Assembly (NCBI GenBank): GCA_963705155.1
Contig: CAVPJC010000006.1
Coordinates: 62,001-126,000 of the forward strand
Direction: 5' to 3'
DNA: 64,000 nucleotides
DNA from: CAVPJC01 sp963705155
GTDB taxonomy: Bacteria > Chloroflexota > Anaerolineae > Anaerolineales > UBA4823
Of the stretch, positions 1 to 9,212 are shown one piece after another (position 1 is the first letter of the stretch; each line of letters begins with the position of its first letter). The position numbers and the translations under genes are program-made. Under the pieces are notes generated by a model. That model was given only the letters and a program-made list of their open reading frames with translations, was not told the DNA's origin and did not search any database.

Positions 1-2
1 AC

Positions 3-524
3 GCCGGTTTCCTGTTCCTCATGATGATTGCCAAGACCTTTGGCAGCGGCGAAGAAGACCTGGCGACCGTGTGGGCGAAGCTGAACGAGCTGCAACCCTT
101 CGTTGTGGCAAGCAACCCCGAAGCACTTAGCCAGCTTCTCGAGAACGAGGAGATCGGTGTCGCCATCAACTGGAACACCGAAGCCGCTGTATCGCTTGGT
201 AAAGGTTTCAATGTTGAGTTCACCATGCCCAAGCCGGGCGGCATTGGTCAGGTTGGCTGCTACGCCGTGCTCAAGAACACAGCTAACCCCGATCTGGCAA
301 AAGCGTATATCAACACTGCTCTCGGGCTCGATTTTCAGCAAGCAATGTCGGAAGCGCCCTGGTTCTTCGCTCCTGTAAACAAGAACGTGGTTCTGTCCGA
401 AGAGTCAGCCAAGATTTTGCCTGCTGCAGAAGAATACCCGAATCTGATCACCATCGATCTTGACAAAGCTCTGCCCCTGCGCGAGGGGTTGACCGATCAG
501 TTTATCCGCGATTACGGTCAGTAA
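3..524 (+). CDS. ABC transporter substrate-binding protein, C-terminal part (polyamine/iron type)
   Basis: The reading frame is open from the left edge, so the N-terminus lies outside the window. The visible 173 residues resemble the C-terminal lobe of PotD-type periplasmic binding proteins, including a GIGQVGCYAVLKNTANPD stretch typical of the segment that precedes the last helices, and an end at IRDYGQ. It is followed by a strong hairpin and two permease genes of the PotB and PotC type, which supports the assignment to a spermidine/putrescine-like or Fe3+-like importer. The ligand cannot be told from this fragment. No ATPase gene is visible; it may lie upstream of the window. Confidence 0.75.
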   Translation, partial: AGFLFLMMIAKTFGSGEEDLATVWAKLNELQPFVVASNPEALSQLLENEEIGVAINWNTEAAVSLGKGFNVEFTMPKPGGIGQVGCYAVLKNTANPDLAKAYINTALGLDFQQAMSEAPWFFAPVNKNVVLSEESAKILPAAEEYPNLITIDLDKALPLREGLTDQFIRDYGQ

Positions 525-532
525 GATTCACA

Positions 533-572
533 AATTGGTGAACCAGGAGAGTCCTCTCCTGGTTCACCAATT
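533..572 (+). terminator. Intercistronic hairpin after the binding-protein gene
   Basis: A perfect 18-bp inverted repeat (arms 533-550 and 555-572, loop GTCC) begins 8 nt after the stop codon and is followed by CTTT. It sits between the binding-protein gene and the first permease gene. This is the usual place for a partial terminator or mRNA-stabilising hairpin that keeps binding protein in excess over permease. The same arrangement recurs at 14967-14999 and 59011-59042. Confidence 0.8.
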
Positions 573-608
573 CTTTACTGGATTAGCCTCATCGAAAGGA
601 GTTACACG

Positions 609-1476
609 TTGAGAGCATCTTTACAGGGCAAGGCAGCATTTCTTGGCGTCACGCCAGCCATATTATTCCTGCTGATATTTTTTGTAGCGCCCTTCATCGT
701 CCTGCTGTACTACAGCCTGTTAACCATCGAACAGGGGAATATCATTGCAGGTCCCAGCATAGACAAATATGTTCAGCTATTGTCTGATCCTTTCACCTAC
801 TTTTTGTTCGGACGGACGATCGCTCTCTCCATTTTAGTGACCGTTTTGTGTGTCCTCTTTGGCTATCCGGTGGCTTACCTGTATTCCAAGATTAAGCAGC
901 CAATCGTCAAAACCATTATTCTGGTGATCGTCAGCGCGCCTTTGTTGACCAGCAGCCTGGTGCTGAGCTTTGGCTGGATTGTGATTCTGGGCAAGCGCGG
1001 CATGATCAATGATTTACTGCTTTCTCTGGGCGTCATCGATGAACCCATAAAAATCCTGTTCACGCTGAATGCCGTGATTATCGGGTTAACCCAGGTGATG
1101 CTGCCCTTCATGATTGTGCCCTTGATTTCTACACTTCAGAAACTCTCTCAAGATCTGGAAGACGCCTCGGCCGATCTTGGGGCTACCCATTGGCAAACAT
1201 TCTGGCGGGTTACACTGCCTCAAAGCATCCCATCCATCGCCGCCGGCATGTCTTTAGTCTTCATCCTTACCTATACTGCCTTTACGGTTCCCACCTTTAA
1301 CCGGAGGATCTGCCATGCAGATCGTTTCCGTGTACATCTGGAATAATGTACGCTTGCTCACCTGGGATACAGCCGCGGCTGTATCTTCTCTGCTCTGATT
1401 AACGTCCTTGATCATCATTACAACGTTTAACTTTGTGGTTCGGAGATTGACGCCATGGCAACACATTCGGGCATAA
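609..1476 (+). CDS. ABC transporter permease, PotB type, disrupted near the C-terminus
   Basis: Inner-membrane permease subunit of the polyamine-type importer. A TTG start at 609 has AAGGAG 6 nt upstream. Hydrophobic segments are visible from about residue 12, and the EAA-like loop that contacts the ATPase reads DLEDASADLGATHWQTFWRV (about residue 190). Near 1298 the frame shifts; in the new frame the protein continues with GGSAMQIVSVYIWNNV and the usual last transmembrane helix, ending at 1474-1476 inside the next gene. That continuation also contains a TGA at 1396-1398. Two lesions this close could be base-calling errors or real decay; I cannot decide. Full length would be about 289 residues, normal for the family. 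Confidence 0.7.
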
Positions 1477-2312
1477 GCCAGACAGTAACGCATCCGAAAC
1501 GGGTATACCCGCCATTGATTGACATCTTTGGCGGAATTCTCCTGGTGGTTCTTGCGCTCATCCCACTGATTGCACTCATACTGCCAATGGCTGTGATTGT
1601 GATCGTCTCTTTCGATTCGGGGCCGATCTTAAGATTTCCGCCGGAAACATTTTCCTTCGAACGCTATGCCGGGATCATAAAACTAAAAGGCTTTCTCGAT
1701 TCTGTTCGTCTCAGCGTGATCGTTGCATCGATTGTGGTCGCGGTCGACCTGTTACTCGGAATACCTGCTTCGATAGCGTTGGTGAGAGGCAAGTTTCCGG
1801 CCAAATCTCTGATCATTGGATTCTTACAATCCCCCATGATGATACCCGGGATCGTCGTGGGTATCTCGATCCTGTTCTATCTCTCGTTCATAGGGCTGAA
1901 TGTTTCGGTCTTCTTGATGACGCTCAGCCACGTCGTTATTACCTTGCCGTTTGTTGTCTCAATCACCTACGCACGCATGCAAACCGCGGACGTGACGCTC
2001 GAAGAAGCCGCCCAGGACCTGGGCGCCAGCCGTTGGCAAGTTTTCCAACATGTCTTGCTGCCTCATTTGATGCCGGGCATCATCGGTGGAGCTGCCTTTG
2101 CATTTCTCCTTTCCCTGGATAATCTGCCAACATCCATCTTTACTGCGCCTATTATCGATGTGCCCATGCCGGTATATCTATTCCGGTTGCTGATCTACAA
2201 CATCGATCCCATCGTCGCGCCGATTGCGACGCTTCAAATCATACTCACCCTGGTCGTTCTGTATATTGCCAGCAAGACCGTAGGCACCGGAGGACTTGTG
2301 GCAGGCGGTTGA
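1455..2312 (+). CDS. ABC transporter permease, PotC type
   Basis: Second inner-membrane permease, 285 residues and intact. About six transmembrane segments are visible, the first at residues 24-50. The EAA motif is clear at about residue 182 (LEEAAQDLGASRWQVFQHV), followed by the family-typical LLPHLMPGIIGGAAFAF. The start overlaps the end of the PotB-like gene, which suggests translational coupling. A homodimeric or heterodimeric pore with the PotB-like subunit is expected for this family. Substrate is unknown: polyamine, Fe3+ or another small charged solute are all possible. The tail after GTGGLVAGG is short, and no ATP-binding subunit follows; the next gene is convergent. Confidence 0.85.
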   Translation: MATHSGISQTVTHPKRVYPPLIDIFGGILLVVLALIPLIALILPMAVIVIVSFDSGPILRFPPETFSFERYAGIIKLKGFLDSVRLSVIVASIVVAVDLLLGIPASIALVRGKFPAKSLIIGFLQSPMMIPGIVVGISILFYLSFIGLNVSVFLMTLSHVVITLPFVVSITYARMQTADVTLEEAAQDLGASRWQVFQHVLLPHLMPGIIGGAAFAFLLSLDNLPTSIFTAPIIDVPMPVYLFRLLIYNIDPIVAPIATLQIILTLVVLYIASKTVGTGGLVAGG

Positions 2313-2323
2313 CCATCTAATTC

Positions 2324-3467
2324 TCAATAGTCCCTGTGCTCCCTATACACATCCAGAGCATAGCGGTAGGTGTCATAATTCACCTGAGGGGTGATCGTGT
2401 GATCAGATCCAAAGACATACCCAACCCCTCTGGCTTTGATCGCTTCCAGGGATTGGATGATTTTTGATGCAATCAGATCTCGATCGTTGGTCTCGAAGAT
2501 GCGCACATCAAACCCGCCGATAAAAATAAGACGATCTCCATACCTGTCAGCCAGATCAATGAGATCGCACCCGGCCTTGCTTTCCAACGGGTGCAGCCCC
2601 ACAAAACCAGCTTCGAGGAGCATCGGGATGGCCTGATGGATTTTTCCGTCACTGTGAAATAAGACGGGGAGATTATATTCTTGATTAAAAAAGGAGACGA
2701 TCTCTGCAAAAAACGGAAGGAATAATTCTTTGAAGACTTTTGGAGATGCAAATAATCCGCTCCGGTAGGCGAGATCGTCAAACAGCCAGATGCCATCTGG
2801 TAAACCATTCTCTTCGAACACAATTCTGAAGTGGCGCTTGAAGAAATCGGTATAAACACGATTGAAATCACGCACCCAGCCCGGATCCAGAAGCAGGTTT
2901 TCATACATCGTAAGATCGCCCATGCTCGACCGCATCACTTCCCAGAGAAATACATGCCCGAACCATGCCCATTGATCTCGTGAGCGCGCCAGAGCAAATT
3001 CCTGACGATCTTTGGCAAGTGAGTTATCTCCCCACCATTTGCCATTAAAGCGGCGTTTATCAAGATGGAGCAAATGAGAACGGTAATCCTTTTCCCAAAT
3101 AGCCCGGCTGTTCATTTTAAAGGCGATGTGCTCGGGTGTACCCGATTTATTTTTCCACCACTTTAAGGGTTGCACCTGCGCCGTTGAGAAGAACCTCCCA
3201 CTCCTCAGTTTCGTCTATAATCTCTTTGTACCCGAACAACGGTTCGGTATCAAAGAAACCGCCGCACTTGTGCAGATCGTACGTAAAGTGGTGGAAAGGA
3301 TCAACGGGAACAATCCGTTCTTTCCCATTTACAACAGCGGCCTCAGATGGATAGCCTTGCTGTGTCCATTTTTCAAGGGTCTCATCCCAAAAGCCTTCAT
3401 ACACCGCAATACGGTCGACAGGTTGGTGGTTGATCATCTTCGAAATTAGTTCTCTGGAGTTCATCAT
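2324..3467 (-). CDS. Uroporphyrinogen decarboxylase (UroD)-family protein, frameshifted
   Basis: Two overlapping fragments join at about 3150-3160 into one protein of about 380 residues. The break lies in a run of five A on the coding strand, and one more A restores VVEKNKSGTPEHIAF. The family covers haem-pathway decarboxylases and corrinoid methyltransferases. This copy carries FHSDG where the methyltransferase branch has a zinc-binding HxC, and GSDHTITPQV near the C-terminus, so it belongs to the HSDG subgroup of unknown function often found in sugar operons. It begins 24 nt after the PfkB-type kinase gene on the same strand, so the two are probably cotranscribed. It is not the haem enzyme HemE: no other haem genes are present. 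Confidence 0.75.
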
Positions 3468-3491
3468 GAAATTTTCACGTCCTTACAGGAT

Positions 3492-4418
3492 TTACTTTTC
3501 TTCGTTCCAGGTCTGCAGCCGCAGCCTGGCATCTTCTGGCGTGGTGGAAGCCAGCCTTTGAGACCCATAACCGGAAATGGCAAAGGATGACGAGACCGCG
3601 CCGGCGCGGATGCAGGCTTTCAAATCACCGGCGTTGTTCAAAAATGTTGCCAGGAAACCCCCACAGAATGCATCACCAGCGCCAGTGGCATCCACCACTT
3701 CTACCGGGTAAGCGGGAGTTTCAACAAAGTGTTCATTGACGGCATCGTAGGCCAGAGAGCCATCTTTGTTGCGTTTGATAACAACGTACCGGGGTCCCAG
3801 TCTGGCAAATTTGGAGGCCACCGCCAGCCAATCCTCGCTTTGAGCCAGCAAAAATGCCTCGTCCCGGCTGGGCATAAAGATATCGACCTGGGAAATGAGC
3901 TTGATGAGACTTTCTTCATTGCCCAGGATCATCGTTTCCTTCAAATCCAGGGCGATCAATCCACGGGTGTGCTCTCGCAGCCAGGGAATCAATCGCTCTT
4001 GTGCTTCAAGCGTCATGGCTTGAACCAGGAAGATTTGCGCCGAAAGGTATTCGGTTGGAATGTCTTCAGGCGCCGGGGAAAGGATATTCGAAACCTGCTC
4101 CGTAAAAAAATGCGTCCATTTTCGCCCACCATGTTGGTCGTAGGTGATCTGATTGTGCATGGTGTTAACCGGTCGGTTTCGAAAGCCATCGGTGCGGTGG
4201 CCCGCCGAAGAAATCTGCTCCCAGGTCGACTCGGGAAGATCGTTGCCAACCGCAACCACGATCTCGGTCGCCGGCTCCCACAGGCGGGCGCCCAGCGAAG
4301 CATACAATGCATTGCCGCCGGTACAATTGGGCATCATGGCGCCATCGGGCAAAAAGACGTCATCGATCGTAAATCTGCCCAGGCAAACCAGCTTTGGTGG
4401 TCTTTGAGTGTTTTTCAA
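3492..4418 (-). CDS. PfkB-family carbohydrate kinase
   Basis: A 308-residue ribokinase-fold sugar or nucleoside kinase, normal length for the family. The N-terminal glycine-rich substrate motif is visible (TGGNALYASLGARLW, about residues 33-47), and the C-terminal signature VVDATGAGDAFCGGFLATF holds the catalytic Asp and anion hole (about residues 237-255). The start is TTG at 4418 with a weak AGCGAG upstream. It is the first gene of a probable two-gene unit with the UroD-family gene and is divergent from the amidohydrolase at 4576. The substrate (ribose, fructose, 2-keto-gluconate or a nucleoside) cannot be read from the sequence. Confidence 0.85.
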   Translation of the reverse strand: MKNTQRPPKLVCLGRFTIDDVFLPDGAMMPNCTGGNALYASLGARLWEPATEIVVAVGNDLPESTWEQISSAGHRTDGFRNRPVNTMHNQITYDQHGGRKWTHFFTEQVSNILSPAPEDIPTEYLSAQIFLVQAMTLEAQERLIPWLREHTRGLIALDLKETMILGNEESLIKLISQVDIFMPSRDEAFLLAQSEDWLAVASKFARLGPRYVVIKRNKDGSLAYDAVNEHFVETPAYPVEVVDATGAGDAFCGGFLATFLNNAGDLKACIRAGAVSSSFAISGYGSQRLASTTPEDARLRLQTWNEEK

Positions 4419-4575
4419 CTCGCTTCACGTCCTTGTGGCTATTTCGACTGGAGCGTTCTTCTCGTAAAGAAAGAATATTATAATCGAAGAATATCTTGCC
4501 TGTTCAATTAATACGCAGATGGAATCAATTTTTACGATTCTAATACCCTGACCTGATAACATTTAGGAGTGCAAT

Positions 4576-5811
4576 ATGATCCATTCATTTGTTCTGACAG
4601 ACGCCAAAGTGATCAGCATGGAAAGCGCCAGCCCAATACCACATGGTTTTGTTCGCATCCGGGGCGAGAAAATTGACGAAATTGGCCCCATGGACAATTA
4701 CCAACCCGCCGGGGATGAGATGGCGTTTAATCTGGAAGGCAAGGCGGTGCTGCCAGGATTAATCGACTCCCACTGCCACCTGATCAGTGAAAACGCCTAC
4801 CCGGTCAGTGAGACATTCGTTGTCAGGAGCACTGTGGCCGGCGTCAGAGCCGCGCGCATGGCGCTTGAAGCCGGGCTTACCAGCGTGCGCGACGTGGGCT
4901 GCCGGCATCTGGGAATCTACGCCCTCAAGGCTGCGGTGCAGGCAGGCGAAGTGCCCGGCCCCCGCTTTCAGACGGCTGGCAGGCCTCTCGCCGGCACCGG
5001 GATTATGGAGATATGGCGCAGCTACTCGCATGACGGTCCAGACGAGATGTTACGCGGCGTCCGCGGGGAATGGCAGCAGGGGGCCAGTTGGATCAAGGTG
5101 TCTGTCAGCGATGGACGCTGGCGAGGCACAGACGGCTGGCGCGATACCCCCCTGGTCAATGCTGCTGAAATGCACGCCCTTGTTGAGGAAGCGCACCACA
5201 AGGATATGCGGGTTGTCTGTCATGTGGATGGGCCTCTGGGTGCTAAGCTGGCGGTGGACGCAAGGGTCGATTCGATTGAACACGGGGTGAGCATCCCCGA
5301 TGAACTGCTCGATCAAATGGCTGCGCATGGCATCGTGTTTGTCCCAACGGTCTGGATTTACAGCACGCAAGACCTGAAGGTATTTAATGCCGATCTTTCA
5401 TTTCTTAATGACCTGCATGCCGGTACGATCCAGCGTGCGCGGGCAGCCGGGGTGAAGATCGCAGCCGGCGTGGACTGTGGTTACAACCGGTGCCTGCCAT
5501 TGGAAGGCATGGTGAATGAATTAACTGCGCTGGTGAACCGGGGCATGACGGAATTTGAGGCCCTCCAGGCGGCTACAATGCGCGGCGCCGAGTTGATGGG
5601 TTGGGAGAATGAGATTGGCTCGCTTGCGCGCGGCAAGCTGGCAGATCTCGTGGTTGTGGATGGCGATCCCCTTGATCGAATTGAAGCCATCGGCCGGGTT
5701 GCCCTGGTTATTCAGCACGGCCAAATTGTTCGAAACCTGTTAGCAGATACCCCCATCCCCGCTCCCCACCCCTTGCCGGATCTGTTCCCTTCGTGGATGA
5801 AAAATACCTGA
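4576..5811 (+). CDS. Amidohydrolase family protein (imidazolonepropionase/prolidase-like)
   Basis: A 411-residue metal-dependent hydrolase of the amidohydrolase superfamily. The ligand set is visible: HCH after PGLIDS (about residues 63-65), the probable carbamylated Lys in SWIKVSVSDG (about 175), His in VVCHVDG (about 216), His in SIEHGVSIP (about 237) and Asp in AAGVDCGY (about 301). The beta-sandwich ends are present at both termini (GKAVLPG and GKLADLVVVDGDPL). A good GGAG precedes the ATG. It is divergent from the PfkB/UroD pair and may share a control region with it (157 nt). The exact substrate, a cyclic amide or dipeptide, is unknown. Confidence 0.85.
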   Translation: MIHSFVLTDAKVISMESASPIPHGFVRIRGEKIDEIGPMDNYQPAGDEMAFNLEGKAVLPGLIDSHCHLISENAYPVSETFVVRSTVAGVRAARMALEAGLTSVRDVGCRHLGIYALKAAVQAGEVPGPRFQTAGRPLAGTGIMEIWRSYSHDGPDEMLRGVRGEWQQGASWIKVSVSDGRWRGTDGWRDTPLVNAAEMHALVEEAHHKDMRVVCHVDGPLGAKLAVDARVDSIEHGVSIPDELLDQMAAHGIVFVPTVWIYSTQDLKVFNADLSFLNDLHAGTIQRARAAGVKIAAGVDCGYNRCLPLEGMVNELTALVNRGMTEFEALQAATMRGAELMGWENEIGSLARGKLADLVVVDGDPLDRIEAIGRVALVIQHGQIVRNLLADTPIPAPHPLPDLFPSWMKNT

Positions 5812-5914
5812 GACTTTGATCCTGTCCAGTCAGACAGGTAAAACTCCCCTCCTCTGGCGGGTGAACTACCAATCCATCGGGGCTATACTCTGATCATACA
5901 AACGGAGGCGATCT

Positions 5915-6708
5915 ATGGAATCAACCAACAAACGCGGCAGCCTGATCCTGGGTGTTATCCTGGTGGCAATTGGCATCCTGGCTTTTTTGGGCCAGACAAT
6001 TAACCTTTCGCTGTGGGGCATGACCTGGCCGTTGATGGTCATCGGCGTGGGCGCAATATTTTTCATCGGGATGGTGCTTGGTGGGAAGACCACCGGCTTT
6101 TTGGCCGTACCGGGCAGCATTATCACCACGGTGGGCCTGATCCTGCTGGTGCAGAAAACCTTTGGCCTGTGGGAAACCTGGTCGTACATGTGGACCTTGG
6201 TCTTTTCCGCGGTGGGCCTGGGGCTGGTTATCCAGGGCGCCTGGAGTGGTCAACCCGAACTGCGCCAGCGCGGCTGGGAGCTGACCCGGGCAGGTGTCAT
6301 CCTGTTTCTCATTTTCAGCATCCTGATGGAATTCATCTTTACAGCTTCAGGTGTCTCAGGGCGCGCCAACAGCCCTGTGTGGCCTGCCATTTAATACTGA
6401 TCGGTCTCTACCAGTTGGCTGCGCGTGGTTATCGCCTGGTTGCAAACCGGGCGCGCCCGCAGGATAACGATCTGTTCGGACCGATTTTTCTGACCGGCGT
6501 GGGATCGCTGGTTTTGCTTACAAACCTCAGGCTGCTCCCGAGCTGGAACCTGTTCGATGTGCTCAAACTATGGCCGCTGCTCTTGATCGGCGCCGGATTT
6601 CAATTGCTGTTCGGGCGGCGCAATCCCTGGATAAGCGCAGTCATCGGCCTGCTCATCGTCGCCGCTGTTTTTGCAGTGGCATTAACAGGATTCCCTTTCG
6701 GCAGTTGA
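5915..6708 (+). CDS. Membrane protein with repeated DUF5668/LiaF-like segments, frameshifted
   Basis: Two fragments join near 6390 into about 264 residues. The break is a run of three T where four would restore PVWPAILILIGLYQL. The start at 5915 has GGAGG 8 nt upstream. The protein alternates hydrophobic helices with a repeated pattern of the type WPLxxIGxGxxFLxG, seen at about residues 35-50 and again near the C-terminus (LWPLLLIGAGFQLLFG). This pattern is typical of bacterial LiaI/LiaF-type or DUF5668 membrane segments. Function is unknown; such proteins are sometimes linked to envelope stress signalling. Its 3' end overlaps the convergent oxidoreductase gene by 109 nt. Confidence 0.65.
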
Positions 6709-7727
6709 TTTTGCGACCTTAATAAGATATCTTTAACCACATCCCCTGTTTCCAGAGATGCCCGGCTTGCCAGCGCAGTCTGTACGGCAAGCCGGGCATC
6801 ATCAGGCGATACCAACGTGGGGGGAGTTCCCGATTGTACACAATGGATAAAATATTCCAGCTCGGCGGTGTACCCGTCTCCCGGTTCAAAATGGAGAGGC
6901 TGGTTGGGGCGTCCGGGCTCATGCAGCAGCAGATAGGATACTGGCTGCCCCTGTTCAAAGCTAGCCCCTCCAGCTCGAAAGTGATATTCAACCACCCCTT
7001 TTTCAAAGATCAATTTCAGCCCGGCAGTAAAAGGATAATCTTGAGGCATCATGCAGCCGGCCTCGACCGAGGCCCGTCCCGAGGCATATTCCAGTTGAGT
7101 GACGACATGATTCCACCCGCCGGTACCATCCTTTAATCCCACTGCCTTGACGCTCTGAGGCCTTCCGAAAACCAAATTCATAAAATCAAGATCATGGATC
7201 TGCAGATCGTGCACCGCCCCGCCGAAAGCAGCAGGATCACGAAACCAATCTGCCCACTGCGGCATGTTTGAAAGCCGGTAGGCGGTCGCGAAGAGCGCCT
7301 TCCCCAAACGGCCGCTTTTTATGATCTGTTGGATTGCCAGGTACTCGGGCCAAAAACGAATGACATGCGCCACCATCAAATACTTACCGGTGCGCCGGGC
7401 ACGGGCAAGGATCGAATCTGCTTCAGGCAGGGTCAGCGCAAGAGGCTTTTCGATGATTACATGCCTGCCAGCCTCCAGAGCGCGGATGGCATATTCAGGG
7501 TGCAGCGGCGTGGGCAGGCAAATGTCGATCACATCGATAGATGGATCATCAAACACCAATCCGGCGTCACCGGTCGAACTCCCACCCACTTCTCCAACCA
7601 GGCTATCTGCGCGTTCCAAATTACGGTCAACGACCGTGACAACTTCAACCCCGGGAATGCGAGCAAAAGCTCGTGCGTGGGTTGTCCCCATAAAACCAGC
7701 GCCGATCAAGCCTACACGTATGCCCAC
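6600..7727 (-). CDS. Gfo/Idh/MocA-family oxidoreductase
   Basis: A 375-residue NAD(P)-dependent sugar or inositol dehydrogenase homologue. The Rossmann motif GLIGAGFMGTTHA is at residues 7-19, and the family signature EKPLAL follows at about residue 93. The C-terminal alpha/beta substrate domain is visible up to about SLETGDVVKDIL. The last ~35 residues run into the convergent membrane-protein gene and look unlike the family, so the true stop may have been lost to an indel near 6715. It is the last gene of the long minus-strand operon that starts with the sugar-binding protein at 16340, so a role in oxidising the imported sugar or a derivative is likely. Confidence 0.85.
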   Translation of the reverse strand: MGIRVGLIGAGFMGTTHARAFARIPGVEVVTVVDRNLERADSLVGEVGGSSTGDAGLVFDDPSIDVIDICLPTPLHPEYAIRALEAGRHVIIEKPLALTLPEADSILARARRTGKYLMVAHVIRFWPEYLAIQQIIKSGRLGKALFATAYRLSNMPQWADWFRDPAAFGGAVHDLQIHDLDFMNLVFGRPQSVKAVGLKDGTGGWNHVVTQLEYASGRASVEAGCMMPQDYPFTAGLKLIFEKGVVEYHFRAGGASFEQGQPVSYLLLHEPGRPNQPLHFEPGDGYTAELEYFIHCVQSGTPPTLVSPDDARLAVQTALASRASLETGDVVKDILLRSQNQLPKGNPVNATAKTAATMSRPMTALIQGLRRPNSN

Positions 7728-7773
7728 CTTTACACCTCAAATCCTGAAAGCTCAGGTTACGTAGATAACCAGG

Positions 7774-9182
7774 TTATACCGCAAGCTGGCTGACCAGATG
7801 ACTGAGATGATCCAGGATACGCCTCTCCGTACCTGGCTCGAAGGGGGCGGGATGGCCATAAAAGCGCCACGCATCCCTCACCTCGTAACCACCCAAAGGA
7901 AGAGCGCCGTCCTCAGGGATGTAACCCAGCAGCGGTGACAAATAAGACACTGGCAGCACCTTGATGCGGCTGCTCAAAGAGCGAATGCGTAATCCGGTAG
8001 ACGAAAATATCTCCCCTGCTACCAACGCGAGACTACAAGCGCCCATACGCCAGAGGGCACAACGCAAATGCTGCGGTGGAAGCTCAGCCCCAGATTGGAC
8101 CGCAGAGAGTGTCTTTTCCGCCGCCTGAATTAACGCCCGGGCAACAAATTGCCCCTGCTGTGGATCGAGGGGATCAGCCGGACGCAAATTCATGGTGTTT
8201 CTAAAAGATTGGATGACATCCTGCAAATCAGGCGAACCAACATCGCCGGCTGCAATTCGTCTGAGACTTTCGACTTGATGTTCAGCCTGCGACTCCCGGG
8301 TAAAGGCGCATAAAACAGGGGAATTTGGGAGTTGATGACCTGGAAATCAGTGCCACTTACCGGGGTAAGCTGTTCATTTACATCTTTCAGATGATGCATC
8401 GCCTGATCAACCCAGGAGTGCAGGCTGTCTCGCCGGGCCGTGACGGTTGTGGGGTTGATATCACCCGTGGCGCCTTGAAGAAACAGGCAGGGCGCCCCTA
8501 TCAATGCGCCGATCCGCCCGGCAAGCTCCCCGGGAATATCCGCTCCAAACCCCTGGGAAAGCACGGCCACGCCATGGCAGGCAAAATGCACAATGCCGGC
8601 GATATTTTCTCCGGCAGAATTGCGCCATACCAGGCAATTTAGCCTGTCATCCAACGGACCGCGCTGGATGACGGGTAAATCGGGGACAGGGGAGATAGAC
8701 ACCCTCCCATCTGCCAGGAGCGAGCGGCGGTTGTAAGTCAACCCGGGGATTCGCAGCTCAGCAGAATAGAGACGGACGGACTGCATATTCTCCAGAGCCA
8801 GGCATGCCGCGCGTACAGATCTGCTGACCAGCAAATCCATATAAGCCGGATCAGGGGCGGTCTCTCCCACCAACAAACCCAGGCAAGGACCACTATGATT
8901 ATGGGTTGCGGTTAAGAGGCATCTTTCGCTGGAAAAACTTGTTCCGAGTTCATTTTGCAGCTGCCCGAAAATCCTCTCTTCGAGAACCGCAGTAATCCCC
9001 AGCAAATCAAAGTTAAACAGCAAGCTGTATCCGGCTTCGCTGCGCACCACCAGAACGCGCACCAACAAATGCGAATCGACATGACTCGAAGGGTTATTCT
9101 GGCGGGCGATGAAACCACTAAGGGGTAATCCCACAGCAGGGGTAATGTCTTGTATTCCAACACCCAGCTCCAGAAAATTCAT
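7774..9182 (-). CDS. Neutral/alkaline ceramidase-like hydrolase domain protein, frameshifted
   Basis: Fragments 8190-9182 and 7774-8226 join near 8300-8310, where one more T gives APFTRESQAEHQVESL, for about 469 residues. The N-terminal part matches the neutral/alkaline non-lysosomal ceramidase family: GIQDITPAVGLPLSGF near the start and the zinc-site loop TATHNHSGPCLG (about residue 93). The family's GDVSPN motif, which carries the nucleophilic Ser, reads GDINPT here, so true ceramidase chemistry is doubtful. There is no signal peptide, unlike secreted ceramidases. ATG at 9182 is preferred over TTG at 9197 because AAGGGC precedes it. It follows the ferritin-like gene by about 30 nt in the same operon. 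Confidence 0.7.
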
Positions 9183-9212
9183 TGTTGCGCCCTTCAAGAC
9201 CCTTTGCCCCTT

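Noticed and set aside
1396..1398. Selenocysteine in the PotB-like permease
   Set aside because: The TGA is in a membrane helix beside a frame break, no Cys is expected there and no hairpin follows.
2324..3467. Haem-pathway HemE
   Set aside because: The family is right but the motifs (HSDG) and the gene context (sugar kinase) point to the sugar-operon subgroup, and no haem genes are near.
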